NCBI GenBank assembly: GCA_910576785.1 | Contig: CAJTJG010000002.1 | Location: 62,001-126,000 of the forward strand | From: an uncultured Duncaniella sp. | GTDB taxonomy: Bacteria; Bacteroidota; Bacteroidia; Bacteroidales; Muribaculaceae | DNA length: 64,000 bases | Reading direction: 5' to 3' | Part shown: in pieces, positions 35,785 through 44,233 of the stretch | How the letters are laid out: each line of letters opens with the position of its first letter | Position numbering within the stretch: the stretch's first letter is position 1 | Program-made: the position numbers and the translations under genes | Notes under the pieces: generated by a model | Seen by the model: only the letters and a program-made list of their open reading frames with translations | Told to the model about the DNA's origin: nothing | Database searches by the model: none

Positions 35785-37494
35785 ATGAAAAGTTTCATCA
35801 AATATATCGCTGCCGGAGTCATCGCACTCTCATGCGTGAGCTGCCTTGACCTCACACCGAAGGATCAGCTCTCCGACCCCGATCTCTGGAGCAAACCCGG
35901 CGACTTCGAGAACCTCGCCAACAAGTTCTACGACTGGATCCCCACATTCGACCGCACTTACGGCGACTGGCATGCCGACAAGAGCTCCGACCTGCTCCGC
36001 GACAAGGGCGGCACGAACACACTCTCGAACGGTACGAACACTATACCTCAGAATGACGGTACATACACCGACACCTACAAACACGTGCGCCGCTGCAACC
36101 TCCTGCTCGAGAAGGCAGAGAGTTATCCCAACCCCGAGGAGATACGCCAGAGCGTGGGCGAGGCCTACTTCTTCCGTGCATACTCCTACTTTGAGTTCGT
36201 GCAGAAGTTCGGCGACGCCATCATCGTCGACAAGGTGATCGACGTGGACGATCCCCGCATGAACGCCAAGCGCAACGACCGCGGTGAGGTGATCGACTTC
36301 ATCATCTCCGATCTCCGCAAGGCCTCCGAGCTCATGCTCTCCACATCTGAGATAGCCGAGGGCCGTGTGGGCCGCGAGGGTGCCGACGCATTCCTCAGCC
36401 GTGTGGCTCTCTACGAAGGCACCTGGCAGAAATTCCGCGGCAATGACGCCCGTGGCAAGGAGCTATGCTCCATCGCCGCCGAAGCAGCCAAGAAGGTGAT
36501 GGATTCCGGCAAGTTCGAGCTCTTCGCCCCCGTATCGCTCGGCGACAGCGCCCAGAAGTACATGTTCATCCTCGAGGATGTGACCTCCAACCCTGCCGGC
36601 CTCAACAAGGCATCCAACAAGGAGTACATCATCAAGCGCTGCTACCATGCCACCCTGAAGACCACAGGCAAGAATCTCACCACCGAAGTACTCGCCAACG
36701 CACAGTACGTCACCGCCAAGCTCGTGGACATGTACCTCTGCTCCGACGGTCTCCCCATCAGCGTGTCGCCCCTCTTCAAGGGCTACGAGACCATCAAGAG
36801 CGAATGGCTCAACCGCGACAACCGCATGCGCTACACCCTCATGCGTCCCGGCGACAACTTCTGGAACAACACCGAGAAGAACTCCCGCATAGACTGGAGC
36901 GGCAGCGCCGATGAGCTCAAACGTGCCAAATACTCCAACTTCAACCCCTGGGCTCCCGGCTACTTCCCCCAGAAATGGGCCACCGAGCGCCAGTGCAACG
37001 ACAAGGACGAGAGCTACGACTTCCCCGTGCTCCGCTACGCCGAAGTGCTCCTCAACTATGCCGAGGCCGTCTACGAGCGCGACGGACGCATCTCTGACGA
37101 GGATCTCGACATCTCGCTCAACCTCACCCGCACACGCATCAACAAGAAGATGCCCAAGCTGAGCAACTCCCTTGTCAGCGCCAACAGTCTGGACATGCGT
37201 GAGGAGATACGCCGCGAGCGCACCATCGAGCTCTTCCAGGAAGGCTTCCGCATCGACGACCTCAAGCGCTGGAAGACCGCCGAGAAGGAAATGCCCATGG
37301 ACATGCTCGGCATCATGTGGATAGGCGAATGGAAATCCAAGAACCCCAACCCCGGCTATAGCGCCAATGCCGACGGCCGCCTCATCATCGAGACAGGCCG
37401 CGTATGGGCCGAGAAGAACTATCTCCACCCCATACCCGTAGAGCAGCTGCAGCTCAACCCCAACCTGGGCCAGAACCCCGGATGGGCAAACTAA
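35785..37494 (+). CDS. SusD-family glycan-binding lipoprotein
   Basis: The 569-residue protein has a lipoprotein signal (LSCVSC with C20), the SusD N-terminal feature LTPKDQLSDPDLWSKPGDFE, helical TPR-like repeats (EAYFFRAYSYFEFVQKFGDA) and the C-terminal RagB/SusD segments (FPVLRYAEVLLNYAEAV, IRRERTIELFQEGFRIDDLK, LHPIPVEQLQLNPNLGQNPG). It caps the SusC barrel on the cell surface and binds glycan. It is 21 bp after susC. Residues that contact sugar cannot be picked without a structure. Confidence 0.97.
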   Translation: MKSFIKYIAAGVIALSCVSCLDLTPKDQLSDPDLWSKPGDFENLANKFYDWIPTFDRTYGDWHADKSSDLLRDKGGTNTLSNGTNTIPQNDGTYTDTYKHVRRCNLLLEKAESYPNPEEIRQSVGEAYFFRAYSYFEFVQKFGDAIIVDKVIDVDDPRMNAKRNDRGEVIDFIISDLRKASELMLSTSEIAEGRVGREGADAFLSRVALYEGTWQKFRGNDARGKELCSIAAEAAKKVMDSGKFELFAPVSLGDSAQKYMFILEDVTSNPAGLNKASNKEYIIKRCYHATLKTTGKNLTTEVLANAQYVTAKLVDMYLCSDGLPISVSPLFKGYETIKSEWLNRDNRMRYTLMRPGDNFWNNTEKNSRIDWSGSADELKRAKYSNFNPWAPGYFPQKWATERQCNDKDESYDFPVLRYAEVLLNYAEAVYERDGRISDEDLDISLNLTRTRINKKMPKLSNSLVSANSLDMREEIRRERTIELFQEGFRIDDLKRWKTAEKEMPMDMLGIMWIGEWKSKNPNPGYSANADGRLIIETGRVWAEKNYLHPIPVEQLQLNPNLGQNPGWAN

Positions 37495-37524
37495 TCAATC
37501 ATCATTCAGAGTCAAGATACAACA

Positions 37525-38958
37525 ATGAGAACCAACAGATATATCCTCCCCGCCCTGCTTGCGGGCGTATCGGCCGGAATGCTCGTGTCATGCGATGACG
37601 ACAAGCAGCTCACGCTCGACGCTCCCCAGGTGAAACTCATCGAGGAGGTCACATTCGATCTCACCCCCGAGCTTCCGCTCCCCGTAGGCATGGACACTGT
37701 CATCACCTACACCTTCGGCCCCGAGACCGCCGATGACCAGACCATCGTCTTCACCTCCACCGACGAGACTATCGCCTCCGTCGACCAGGAGGGACGCATC
37801 ACCGCCCACCGCGAAGGCGAGGCCACGATCACAGCCCGTCCGCCGTTCGACTACAAGGTATACGACGCCGAGGCCACCGTGCTCGTCAAGGTTATCCCCG
37901 AGCTCATCAAGGTCGAGAAGATCAACCTCACCAACACTACCCCGAGCGAGGATGGCAAGATATATGTCACCGACGAGCTCGTGATAGCAGCCGAGATACT
38001 CCCCGCCGACCACACCTACAGCCGTCTCGTATGGCACAGTTCGAACGATGCCATTGCCACCGTCGACAACGAGGGCAACGTGGTTTGCCTCAGCGAGGGC
38101 GATGTGACCATCTACGCCACTGCCACCGACCGCACAGGCACCACCGGCGAGATCAAGCTCCATGTGGACAAGTACATCGCTGCCGAGAAGCTCACCATCA
38201 CACCGCTCGACGGTCCCGTAAGCCTCTACAACGGTGAGATCCGCCTGGGCGTGACCTACGAGCCCACCGGCGCTACAGTCGGCTCGGTTGACTGGAGTTC
38301 CGACAACGAGGAAGTAGCCACAGTGCGCCGCGGCGTGGTTACCCCTGTAGGCTTCGGCACCGCCAACATCATAGCCACCTGCGCCGAGAACGGCTTCCAG
38401 ACCTCCGTGCAGATCACCGTCGATCCAGGATGGATAGTATGGGATTCGGCCAACCAGTGGACACGCTGGGAGGTGTCGAACTACAACACCCAGATCCTCT
38501 CCGACTCAAAGGGCGACCACACATGGCACCTCATCTTCAAGAACCCCGGCGAGGGCAAGAAGTGGCGCGGTGACATCCGTGTGAACTGCAGCGACAAGAA
38601 CCCTCTCCCCATGTCGCTCAAGAACTATCCCGTCTTTGCCGTGCGCACATCCAAGATCAACGGTGGTAACTCCACCCTTGATATGGTCGAGATCACCCTC
38701 GGTGGCGGCGGCAACCCCAACCCCAAGAACGGTATCGACCTGGGCGACGGCACACAGCTCCTCATATATAATATAGGTGCCAAGTACAAGGATGCCGACA
38801 AGGTAAGCTTCAAGACCTTCCAGATCAAGATCGCTGACATCCCCTACGAGAACGTGGATCCCTCCAGCCCCTTCTACGAGGTTTACTGGATGCGCACTTT
38901 CAAGAGCGAGGATGCCGCCAAGGCCTTCGCAGCCGAAGAAGTGGCAGCCGGAAAATGA
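37525..38958 (+). CDS. Surface lipoprotein with Big_2 Ig-like repeats (probable surface glycan-binding protein)
   Basis: The 477-residue protein has a lipoprotein signal (GMLVSC, C23), then three bacterial Ig-like domains with the ASVDQEGRITAHREGEATIT, ATVDNEGNVVCLSEGDVTIY and ATVRRGVVTPVGFGTANII signatures (about residues 30-300). A C-terminal domain from WIVWDSANQWTRWEVSNYNT onward resembles the DUF4979-type glycan-binding end of PUL surface proteins. Position straight after SusD is that of SusE/F-like surface glycan-binding proteins. The aromatic residues of the C-terminal domain are likely to bind the polysaccharide. Confidence 0.85.
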   Translation: MRTNRYILPALLAGVSAGMLVSCDDDKQLTLDAPQVKLIEEVTFDLTPELPLPVGMDTVITYTFGPETADDQTIVFTSTDETIASVDQEGRITAHREGEATITARPPFDYKVYDAEATVLVKVIPELIKVEKINLTNTTPSEDGKIYVTDELVIAAEILPADHTYSRLVWHSSNDAIATVDNEGNVVCLSEGDVTIYATATDRTGTTGEIKLHVDKYIAAEKLTITPLDGPVSLYNGEIRLGVTYEPTGATVGSVDWSSDNEEVATVRRGVVTPVGFGTANIIATCAENGFQTSVQITVDPGWIVWDSANQWTRWEVSNYNTQILSDSKGDHTWHLIFKNPGEGKKWRGDIRVNCSDKNPLPMSLKNYPVFAVRTSKINGGNSTLDMVEITLGGGGNPNPKNGIDLGDGTQLLIYNIGAKYKDADKVSFKTFQIKIADIPYENVDPSSPFYEVYWMRTFKSEDAAKAFAAEEVAAGK

Positions 38959-39007
38959 CCCGCCACAGTCAAATCAAAAAGAACAACAAATCCCGACTTA
39001 AAGCAAA

Positions 39008-40390
39008 ATGAAAAAGTTTTTTTCCATAATGCTGTCGGCCGTCTCGATTCTCGCAGCCTCCGCATGCTGCGAGATCGAGGACGGAACCACCGACATCGAT
39101 TCATGGCCCACACCCATGAAAAAATATGATCCCAAGACCTACGATCTGTCCGGCCACCCCTGCATGATGCACTCGGCCGATGATATCGCCTTCACCAAGG
39201 CCCACCTCGGCACACAGCCCTGGGCAGGTGGATATGAGAAACTCATCTCCAGCGGTTACTGCAACACCAACCATACGGCAAGTCCAGTCAAACTCCTTGC
39301 ACGTCTCGACGCCGGCAACTGGGGTGACGGTGGCGGCCGATGGGACGAAGCCGGTCTGCGCGACGAGTTCTACCCCGGTATCCACAACAACTATACCAAC
39401 TTCTTCCGCGACTGCGCCGCAGCCTATCAGCTCGGTCTGAAGTGGCAGCTCGCAGGCGATCCCGAGGCTGCAAAGGCCGCCATCCGCATTCTCGAGGACT
39501 GGGCCAAGGTGAACCAGGGTCTGATTCTCGGCAAGCAGGGACGGTTCAAGGATGACGTCATCGACCCCAACGAGTATCTGATCATGTTCCAGATCCATCA
39601 GGCCGCCAACGCCGCCGAGCTCGTGCGCGACTATGATAACTGGGGATCGTCCGACGGATTCAAGAGCGTGGTGAACTGGATGACAACCTACTTCTACCCC
39701 TTCTGCTCAAAATTCCTCAAGATGAACGTGGACAACCACTGGTGGATGAACTGGGATCTCGCCTCCATGACAGCCATCCTTTCGATGGGTATCCTCTCTG
39801 AGAACCAGGATATGGTCAACGAGGCAATTCTCCACTTCAAGCAAGGCAAAGGCCCCGGCTGCATCATGGGCAAAGGTATCATCGAGGTGTTCGATGATCC
39901 CAGCGGCTCGGGCGAGCAGCTCGCACAGGGCAATGAGGCCGGCCGTGACCAGGGTCACAACACCCTCTGCGCCATCATCCTCGGCACATTCTGCCAGATG
40001 GCCAACAATATAGGCGAGGACCTCTTCAGCTTCGAGAACGGACGCGCCATTGCATTCGCCCAGTATGTGGCCAAGTACAACCTGCTCAAGGAGGGTCTCA
40101 CCTCCGGCAGCTCGGACGCATCGTTCAAATATCCCCAGAGCTCGATGCCCTTCACGACTTACGACTACAACGGCGGCACAATGACCGTGATATCCGACGA
40201 GGGCCGCGGCACAGAGCGTCCCGGATGGGACATATGGGCAGGCTACTGCAAAGCCCACAACATCCAGGGCAAGTATGTGACGGAAATGGCCGAACGCTAC
40301 CGTCCTGACGGCGGCGGCGGACACTACGGAGGCAACTCCGGCGGATTCGACCAGCTCGGATTCTCCACCCTCATGCACCACCGCGAATAA
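39008..40390 (+). CDS. Alginate-lyase-fold polysaccharide lyase lipoprotein (PL38-like)
   Basis: This 460-residue protein has a lipoprotein signal (ILAASAC, C20) and an (alpha/alpha) toroid of the alginate_lyase family, with GIHNNYTNFFRDCAAAYQLGL, NVDNHWWMNWDLASMTA, GNEAGRDQGHNTLC and a closing PDGGGGHYGG. Conserved Asn, His and Tyr residues in these segments match the lyase active site. PL38 enzymes of Bacteroidales have this size and setting and cleave glucuronan- or alginate-like polymers. The substrate here is uncertain; no kdgF or alginate-monomer genes are near. It is probably the surface endo-acting enzyme as it follows the SGBP and carries a lipid anchor. Confidence 0.8.
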   Translation: MKKFFSIMLSAVSILAASACCEIEDGTTDIDSWPTPMKKYDPKTYDLSGHPCMMHSADDIAFTKAHLGTQPWAGGYEKLISSGYCNTNHTASPVKLLARLDAGNWGDGGGRWDEAGLRDEFYPGIHNNYTNFFRDCAAAYQLGLKWQLAGDPEAAKAAIRILEDWAKVNQGLILGKQGRFKDDVIDPNEYLIMFQIHQAANAAELVRDYDNWGSSDGFKSVVNWMTTYFYPFCSKFLKMNVDNHWWMNWDLASMTAILSMGILSENQDMVNEAILHFKQGKGPGCIMGKGIIEVFDDPSGSGEQLAQGNEAGRDQGHNTLCAIILGTFCQMANNIGEDLFSFENGRAIAFAQYVAKYNLLKEGLTSGSSDASFKYPQSSMPFTTYDYNGGTMTVISDEGRGTERPGWDIWAGYCKAHNIQGKYVTEMAERYRPDGGGGHYGGNSGGFDQLGFSTLMHHRE

Positions 40391-40416
40391 TTGATCTCAA
40401 TCTTCATATCCATATA

Positions 40417-40453
40417 AGGGGCGGTGACCTGCACCGCGCGGGCCACCGCCCCT
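40417..40453 (+). terminator. GC-rich hairpin inside the PUL operon
   Basis: A perfect 10-bp inverted repeat (40417-40426 and 40444-40453) with a 17-nt GC-rich loop lies in the 100-bp gap between the surface genes (SusC, SusD, SGBP, lyase) and the periplasmic enzyme genes. No T-run follows, so read-through is expected; it probably lowers downstream expression or protects the upstream mRNA end. Confidence 0.7.
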
Positions 40454-40490
40454 CATCCATACATATCATATTAATTACATTATCACAATC

Positions 40491-41945
40491 ATGAAACTTA
40501 AATATATTCTCTCAGCCATAATACTCTCATCCATTTTGCCGGCCAATGCCGAATTAGTGACATATCCCGCCGGCCCGGGCGTGGAGACCATAGATGACTT
40601 TACAATCCGTGTGCGTCAGGCCGGTGGCCCGTGGCAGGATGTGGCAGCCTATCCCATGAAGGTTGCACGCTCCATAGGTGTGAAGAGTCAGGCCGAGACT
40701 GTCTCGGTGGCATATTTTGATTTTGACGGTGAGGTGGAAGTATCTGTCAGATACAACAAGGCAGCGGTCGACTCCGCCCGCATCCGTCCGCTCTCCTACA
40801 GCATACACCCCTCCGTGAGCGACTCCACACTCACATTCACGCTCGACCGTCCGCGCAACCTCTCCGTAGAGGTCAACGGCGATATTTTCCACAATCTCCA
40901 TCTCTTCGCCAACCCCATTGACACACACCGTCCCTCGGTCAAGGCTCTCAGAAACCTTAAGAAACAGAAGGACCTCATCTACTTCGGCCCCGGACTCCAC
41001 AGGCTCCCCGGCGGCGTCATGCAGATCCCATCGGGCAAGACCGTCTACGTTGACGGTGGAGCACGTATAGCCGGACAGCTCCGTGCCGACAGCGTGAGCG
41101 ATGTGCGCTTCTACGGCCGCGGCATCATCCACCCCGACGGACGCGGCGAAGGGATCTACATAGCCAATTCACGCAATGTCGAGGCCGACGGCGTGATAGT
41201 GACACAGATCCCGGTGGGCGGAAGCGACTCAGTGAGCATAGCCAATGTCAAATCCATCAGTTCCTACGGCTGGGGCGACGGTATGAATGTGTTTGCCAGC
41301 GACAATGTGAGCTACGACCGTGTGTTCTGCCGCAACAGCGACGACTGCTCCACCATCTATGCCACCCGCAAGGGTTTCAAGGGAGGATGCAGGAATATAC
41401 TCATGGAAAATTCGACCCTCTGGGCCGATGTGGCCCACCCCATCATGATCGGTCTGCACGGCAGCGCCACCGAGATAGGTCCTGACGCACCATCCGACAC
41501 CATCACCGGGGTAGTATACCGCAACATCGACATCCTCGACCATTGCGAGAACCAGATCGACTATCAGGGATGCTTCGGCATCAGCTGCGGCGACAACAAC
41601 ATAGTGCGCGACCTTACCTTCGACAATATCCGCGTGGAGGACTTCCGCAAAGGTCAGCTCGTAAACATCCGCATATTCCTCAACGAAAAGTACTGCAAGG
41701 CTCCCGGACGCTCGGTGAGCAACGTTCTCTTCAAGGATATAACCTACACAGGCCGCAATGCCGCCATGTCCGTGATATGCGGCTACGACGAGAGCCGCCA
41801 GGTGTGCGACATCACATTCGACAATCTCGTGGTAAACGGTGTGAGGATCTCTGACGACATGCCCGGCAAACCCCGTTGGTATAAGACCGGCGACATGTGC
41901 GGATTCTACATAGGCAACCACGTCAAAAACGTAACATTCAAATGA
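40491..41945 (+). CDS. Right-handed beta-helix glycosidase (GH28/GH49-like)
   Basis: The 484-residue protein has a signal peptide (ending PANA), an N-terminal beta-sandwich of about 130 residues and a parallel beta-helix. Rungs are visible as repeated segments such as RNVEADGVIVTQIPVGGS, YDRVFCRNSDDCSTIYA, VVYRNIDILDHCENQ and RDLTFDNIRVEDF. The acid-rich turn NSDDC is like the catalytic aspartates of polygalacturonases (GH28), but the sandwich plus helix layout also fits GH49-type dextranases. Periplasmic action on uronic-acid-containing oligosaccharides is the likeliest role given the neighbours. It overlaps the heparinase-like gene by 4 bp. Confidence 0.78.
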   Translation: MKLKYILSAIILSSILPANAELVTYPAGPGVETIDDFTIRVRQAGGPWQDVAAYPMKVARSIGVKSQAETVSVAYFDFDGEVEVSVRYNKAAVDSARIRPLSYSIHPSVSDSTLTFTLDRPRNLSVEVNGDIFHNLHLFANPIDTHRPSVKALRNLKKQKDLIYFGPGLHRLPGGVMQIPSGKTVYVDGGARIAGQLRADSVSDVRFYGRGIIHPDGRGEGIYIANSRNVEADGVIVTQIPVGGSDSVSIANVKSISSYGWGDGMNVFASDNVSYDRVFCRNSDDCSTIYATRKGFKGGCRNILMENSTLWADVAHPIMIGLHGSATEIGPDAPSDTITGVVYRNIDILDHCENQIDYQGCFGISCGDNNIVRDLTFDNIRVEDFRKGQLVNIRIFLNEKYCKAPGRSVSNVLFKDITYTGRNAAMSVICGYDESRQVCDITFDNLVVNGVRISDDMPGKPRWYKTGDMCGFYIGNHVKNVTFK

Positions 41946-44233
41946 TAAACATGAAACGACTGCTGTCAATCCTCTCGCTGCTGATCATCGCCGCCACCGG
42001 ATGGCTGTGCGCACGTGACATCAGCCACCCCTCGCTCCTCTTCACCCCCGAGCGTGTCAAGGCCGCCAAAAGCGCCATGAAGAACGACTCCGTGATGCAG
42101 AATGCCTGGCAACACATTCTCAGTGTGGCCGATACTCAGATATCAGGCAGGACCGACATCATGAAACTCGAGTATCCCGCCCTCGCCTACATGATGACGG
42201 GTGACCGCAAATATGCCGACAGGCTCCGTCAGGTGCTTCTCGACACTTCAAAAATCAAGTCGTGGGGCAACAGCGAGATGCTCGCCCGCACACCGGCATG
42301 GCGCAGCGAGTTGCAGATGGCCCACCGCAGTTTCCAGCTCGCCGTAGCCTACGATGTGATCTACGACATACTCACACCCTCCGAGCGCCGGCAGATAGCA
42401 CGCGGTCTCTACGATCTTGCCGTCGAGCCCCTGCTCGGCGACTGGATACTCGAGCCTACACGCATCCATTCGCTCAACTCCATGGGCCACAACTGGTGGA
42501 CATCCTGCTCCGCAATGGGCGGTCTGCTCGCCCTCTCCATCAGCAACGAGATACCCGAGGCCCGCGAGGGTGCCGAAATTCTTGCCGAGGTACTGCCCGA
42601 GTGGTTTGACTTCGACGGTGACATAATCCAGCACAAGCCCCGCACCTTCGACCGCGACGGCGGCATGTACGAGAGCATCAACTATGCGAGCTTCGGTGTC
42701 ACCGAGGCACTTCTGTTCCGTCTGGCATGGCTCAACTCCCATCCCGGCGCCCGCCTCGAGGAGATAGATCAGATGGAGAAGCTCGCCCCCTTCTTCTGCC
42801 ACGTGGCCTACCCCCGCACCGGTCAGCTCCACAGCATCAACTTCGGCGACAGCCACAAGAACGTGACAGGCGAGAGCTCCATGATCCTTGCCTACGCCAT
42901 GGGTGCCGAGAATCCCGCCACTCTCTGGTATGCCAACCAGATCGAACCCGGACAGCATCGCGAGGGTATGCCGCGCATATTCCCCATGGGCTTTCTCTAC
43001 ACCCCCGATCTCTCCAAGGCCCCGGCAGAACCTGACCTGCCCACATCTCATCTGTGGAAGGACTTCGGATGGGCCACCATGCGCGACTCCTGGAGCAAGG
43101 ACGCCACCATGCTCGCCGTGAAGTCGGGCATGACATGGAACCACTCACATGCCGATGCCAACTCATTCATCATCTTCCACAAAGGTGTCGATATCATCAA
43201 GGACGCCGGCAACTGCAGCTACGGCAAGCCCGAATACCGAAACTATTTCTTCCAGACCGATGCCCACAACGTAGTCAAATTCAACGGTGCAGGGCAATCC
43301 ACCCACCAGCAGTACCACGGCACGATGCTCCCGGGCTCGGTGAGCAATCTCCTTGACGCCGGCAGTATCAAGTATGTCCTTGCCGACGGCACAGGCCCTA
43401 TGTCGCAATGGCTCAACCGCAACTTCCGCCATTTCCTGTGGATCGATAATGTGATCTTCATCATAGATGACCTGCAGAGCCACGAGGCCGGCCACTTCGA
43501 ATGGCTGTGGCACCCCGGAGGCGAAGCTGTCAAGCGCGGTTTCGACCTCAACGTCACCAACGGAGAGTCCTCGGTGGCCGTGCGTCCGCTCTATCCCCGC
43601 CGACTGGCCTTCAGCAACTTCGTACATGACTATCCCGAGGATCTCTACTGGGAGGTCTGCAAAGGCCCGAAAGAGGATCTCAGCGGCGAGGAGGAATATT
43701 ATGCCTTCCATCTTCCCGCCGTAACCGACCGCGTGAAGGGCGTGACAGCAGTAATACTCAAGGACACACCCACGCAGAAGGATCTCCCCGTCATTGAATG
43801 CCGCGAGGGGAAGGACTGGATAGGGCTGCGCATGACCTACCACGGCAAGGTGACCGATCTCTACATCAACCAGCTCGCCGACGGACGCCTCATGCACATG
43901 AACTCATGGATCAACGCTGACGGCTGGGATACGGACGCCTACATGCTCGCCGTAAGCTATCCGCAGGGCGGGGATCCGGCTGAGCCAGACGATATCTTCG
44001 TGGGTCATGGCAGCTCGCTGCGCCGAGGCAGAGACGTGAGATTCGCCTCCCTCTCCAAGCTCAACCTCATCTCCCGCAAGGAGGGCAAGGCTCTCGATGT
44101 GCGTGTCACCGGACAACCCCGCATGCACTTCTCCCTCAAAGGCGCGCCAACATCCCTCACAGTCAACGGCACACCCGCCAAAGCTACCCGCGATAGAAGC
44201 GGAAAACTCATCAAGATAAAATGTACGGAATGA
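41942..44233 (+). CDS. Heparinase II/III-like polysaccharide lyase
   Basis: With the ATGA start at 41942 (or the MKR start at 41951) the product has about 763 residues and a signal peptide. A toroid domain follows (HPSLLFTPERVKAAK, AYMMTGDRKYADRLRQVLL, SMGHNWWTSCSAMGGLLAL, GGMYESINYASFGVTEALL), then a beta-sandwich with the heparinase II/III motif NHSHADANSFIIFHKG. The His in SMGHNWW, Tyr in GMYES and His in NHSHAD are candidate catalytic residues. Such exo- or endo-lyases cleave uronic acid linkages by beta-elimination. The exact PL family is not assigned. It pairs with GH88 further on, which removes the unsaturated ends that lyases make. Confidence 0.87.
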   Translation: MINMKRLLSILSLLIIAATGWLCARDISHPSLLFTPERVKAAKSAMKNDSVMQNAWQHILSVADTQISGRTDIMKLEYPALAYMMTGDRKYADRLRQVLLDTSKIKSWGNSEMLARTPAWRSELQMAHRSFQLAVAYDVIYDILTPSERRQIARGLYDLAVEPLLGDWILEPTRIHSLNSMGHNWWTSCSAMGGLLALSISNEIPEAREGAEILAEVLPEWFDFDGDIIQHKPRTFDRDGGMYESINYASFGVTEALLFRLAWLNSHPGARLEEIDQMEKLAPFFCHVAYPRTGQLHSINFGDSHKNVTGESSMILAYAMGAENPATLWYANQIEPGQHREGMPRIFPMGFLYTPDLSKAPAEPDLPTSHLWKDFGWATMRDSWSKDATMLAVKSGMTWNHSHADANSFIIFHKGVDIIKDAGNCSYGKPEYRNYFFQTDAHNVVKFNGAGQSTHQQYHGTMLPGSVSNLLDAGSIKYVLADGTGPMSQWLNRNFRHFLWIDNVIFIIDDLQSHEAGHFEWLWHPGGEAVKRGFDLNVTNGESSVAVRPLYPRRLAFSNFVHDYPEDLYWEVCKGPKEDLSGEEEYYAFHLPAVTDRVKGVTAVILKDTPTQKDLPVIECREGKDWIGLRMTYHGKVTDLYINQLADGRLMHMNSWINADGWDTDAYMLAVSYPQGGDPAEPDDIFVGHGSSLRRGRDVRFASLSKLNLISRKEGKALDVRVTGQPRMHFSLKGAPTSLTVNGTPAKATRDRSGKLIKIKCTE

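Noticed and set aside
36463..37428. A 321-codon minus-strand frame inside susD
   Set aside because: Antisense to a clear SusD gene, and composed mostly of Val/Glu/Gly/Ala/His without any motif.
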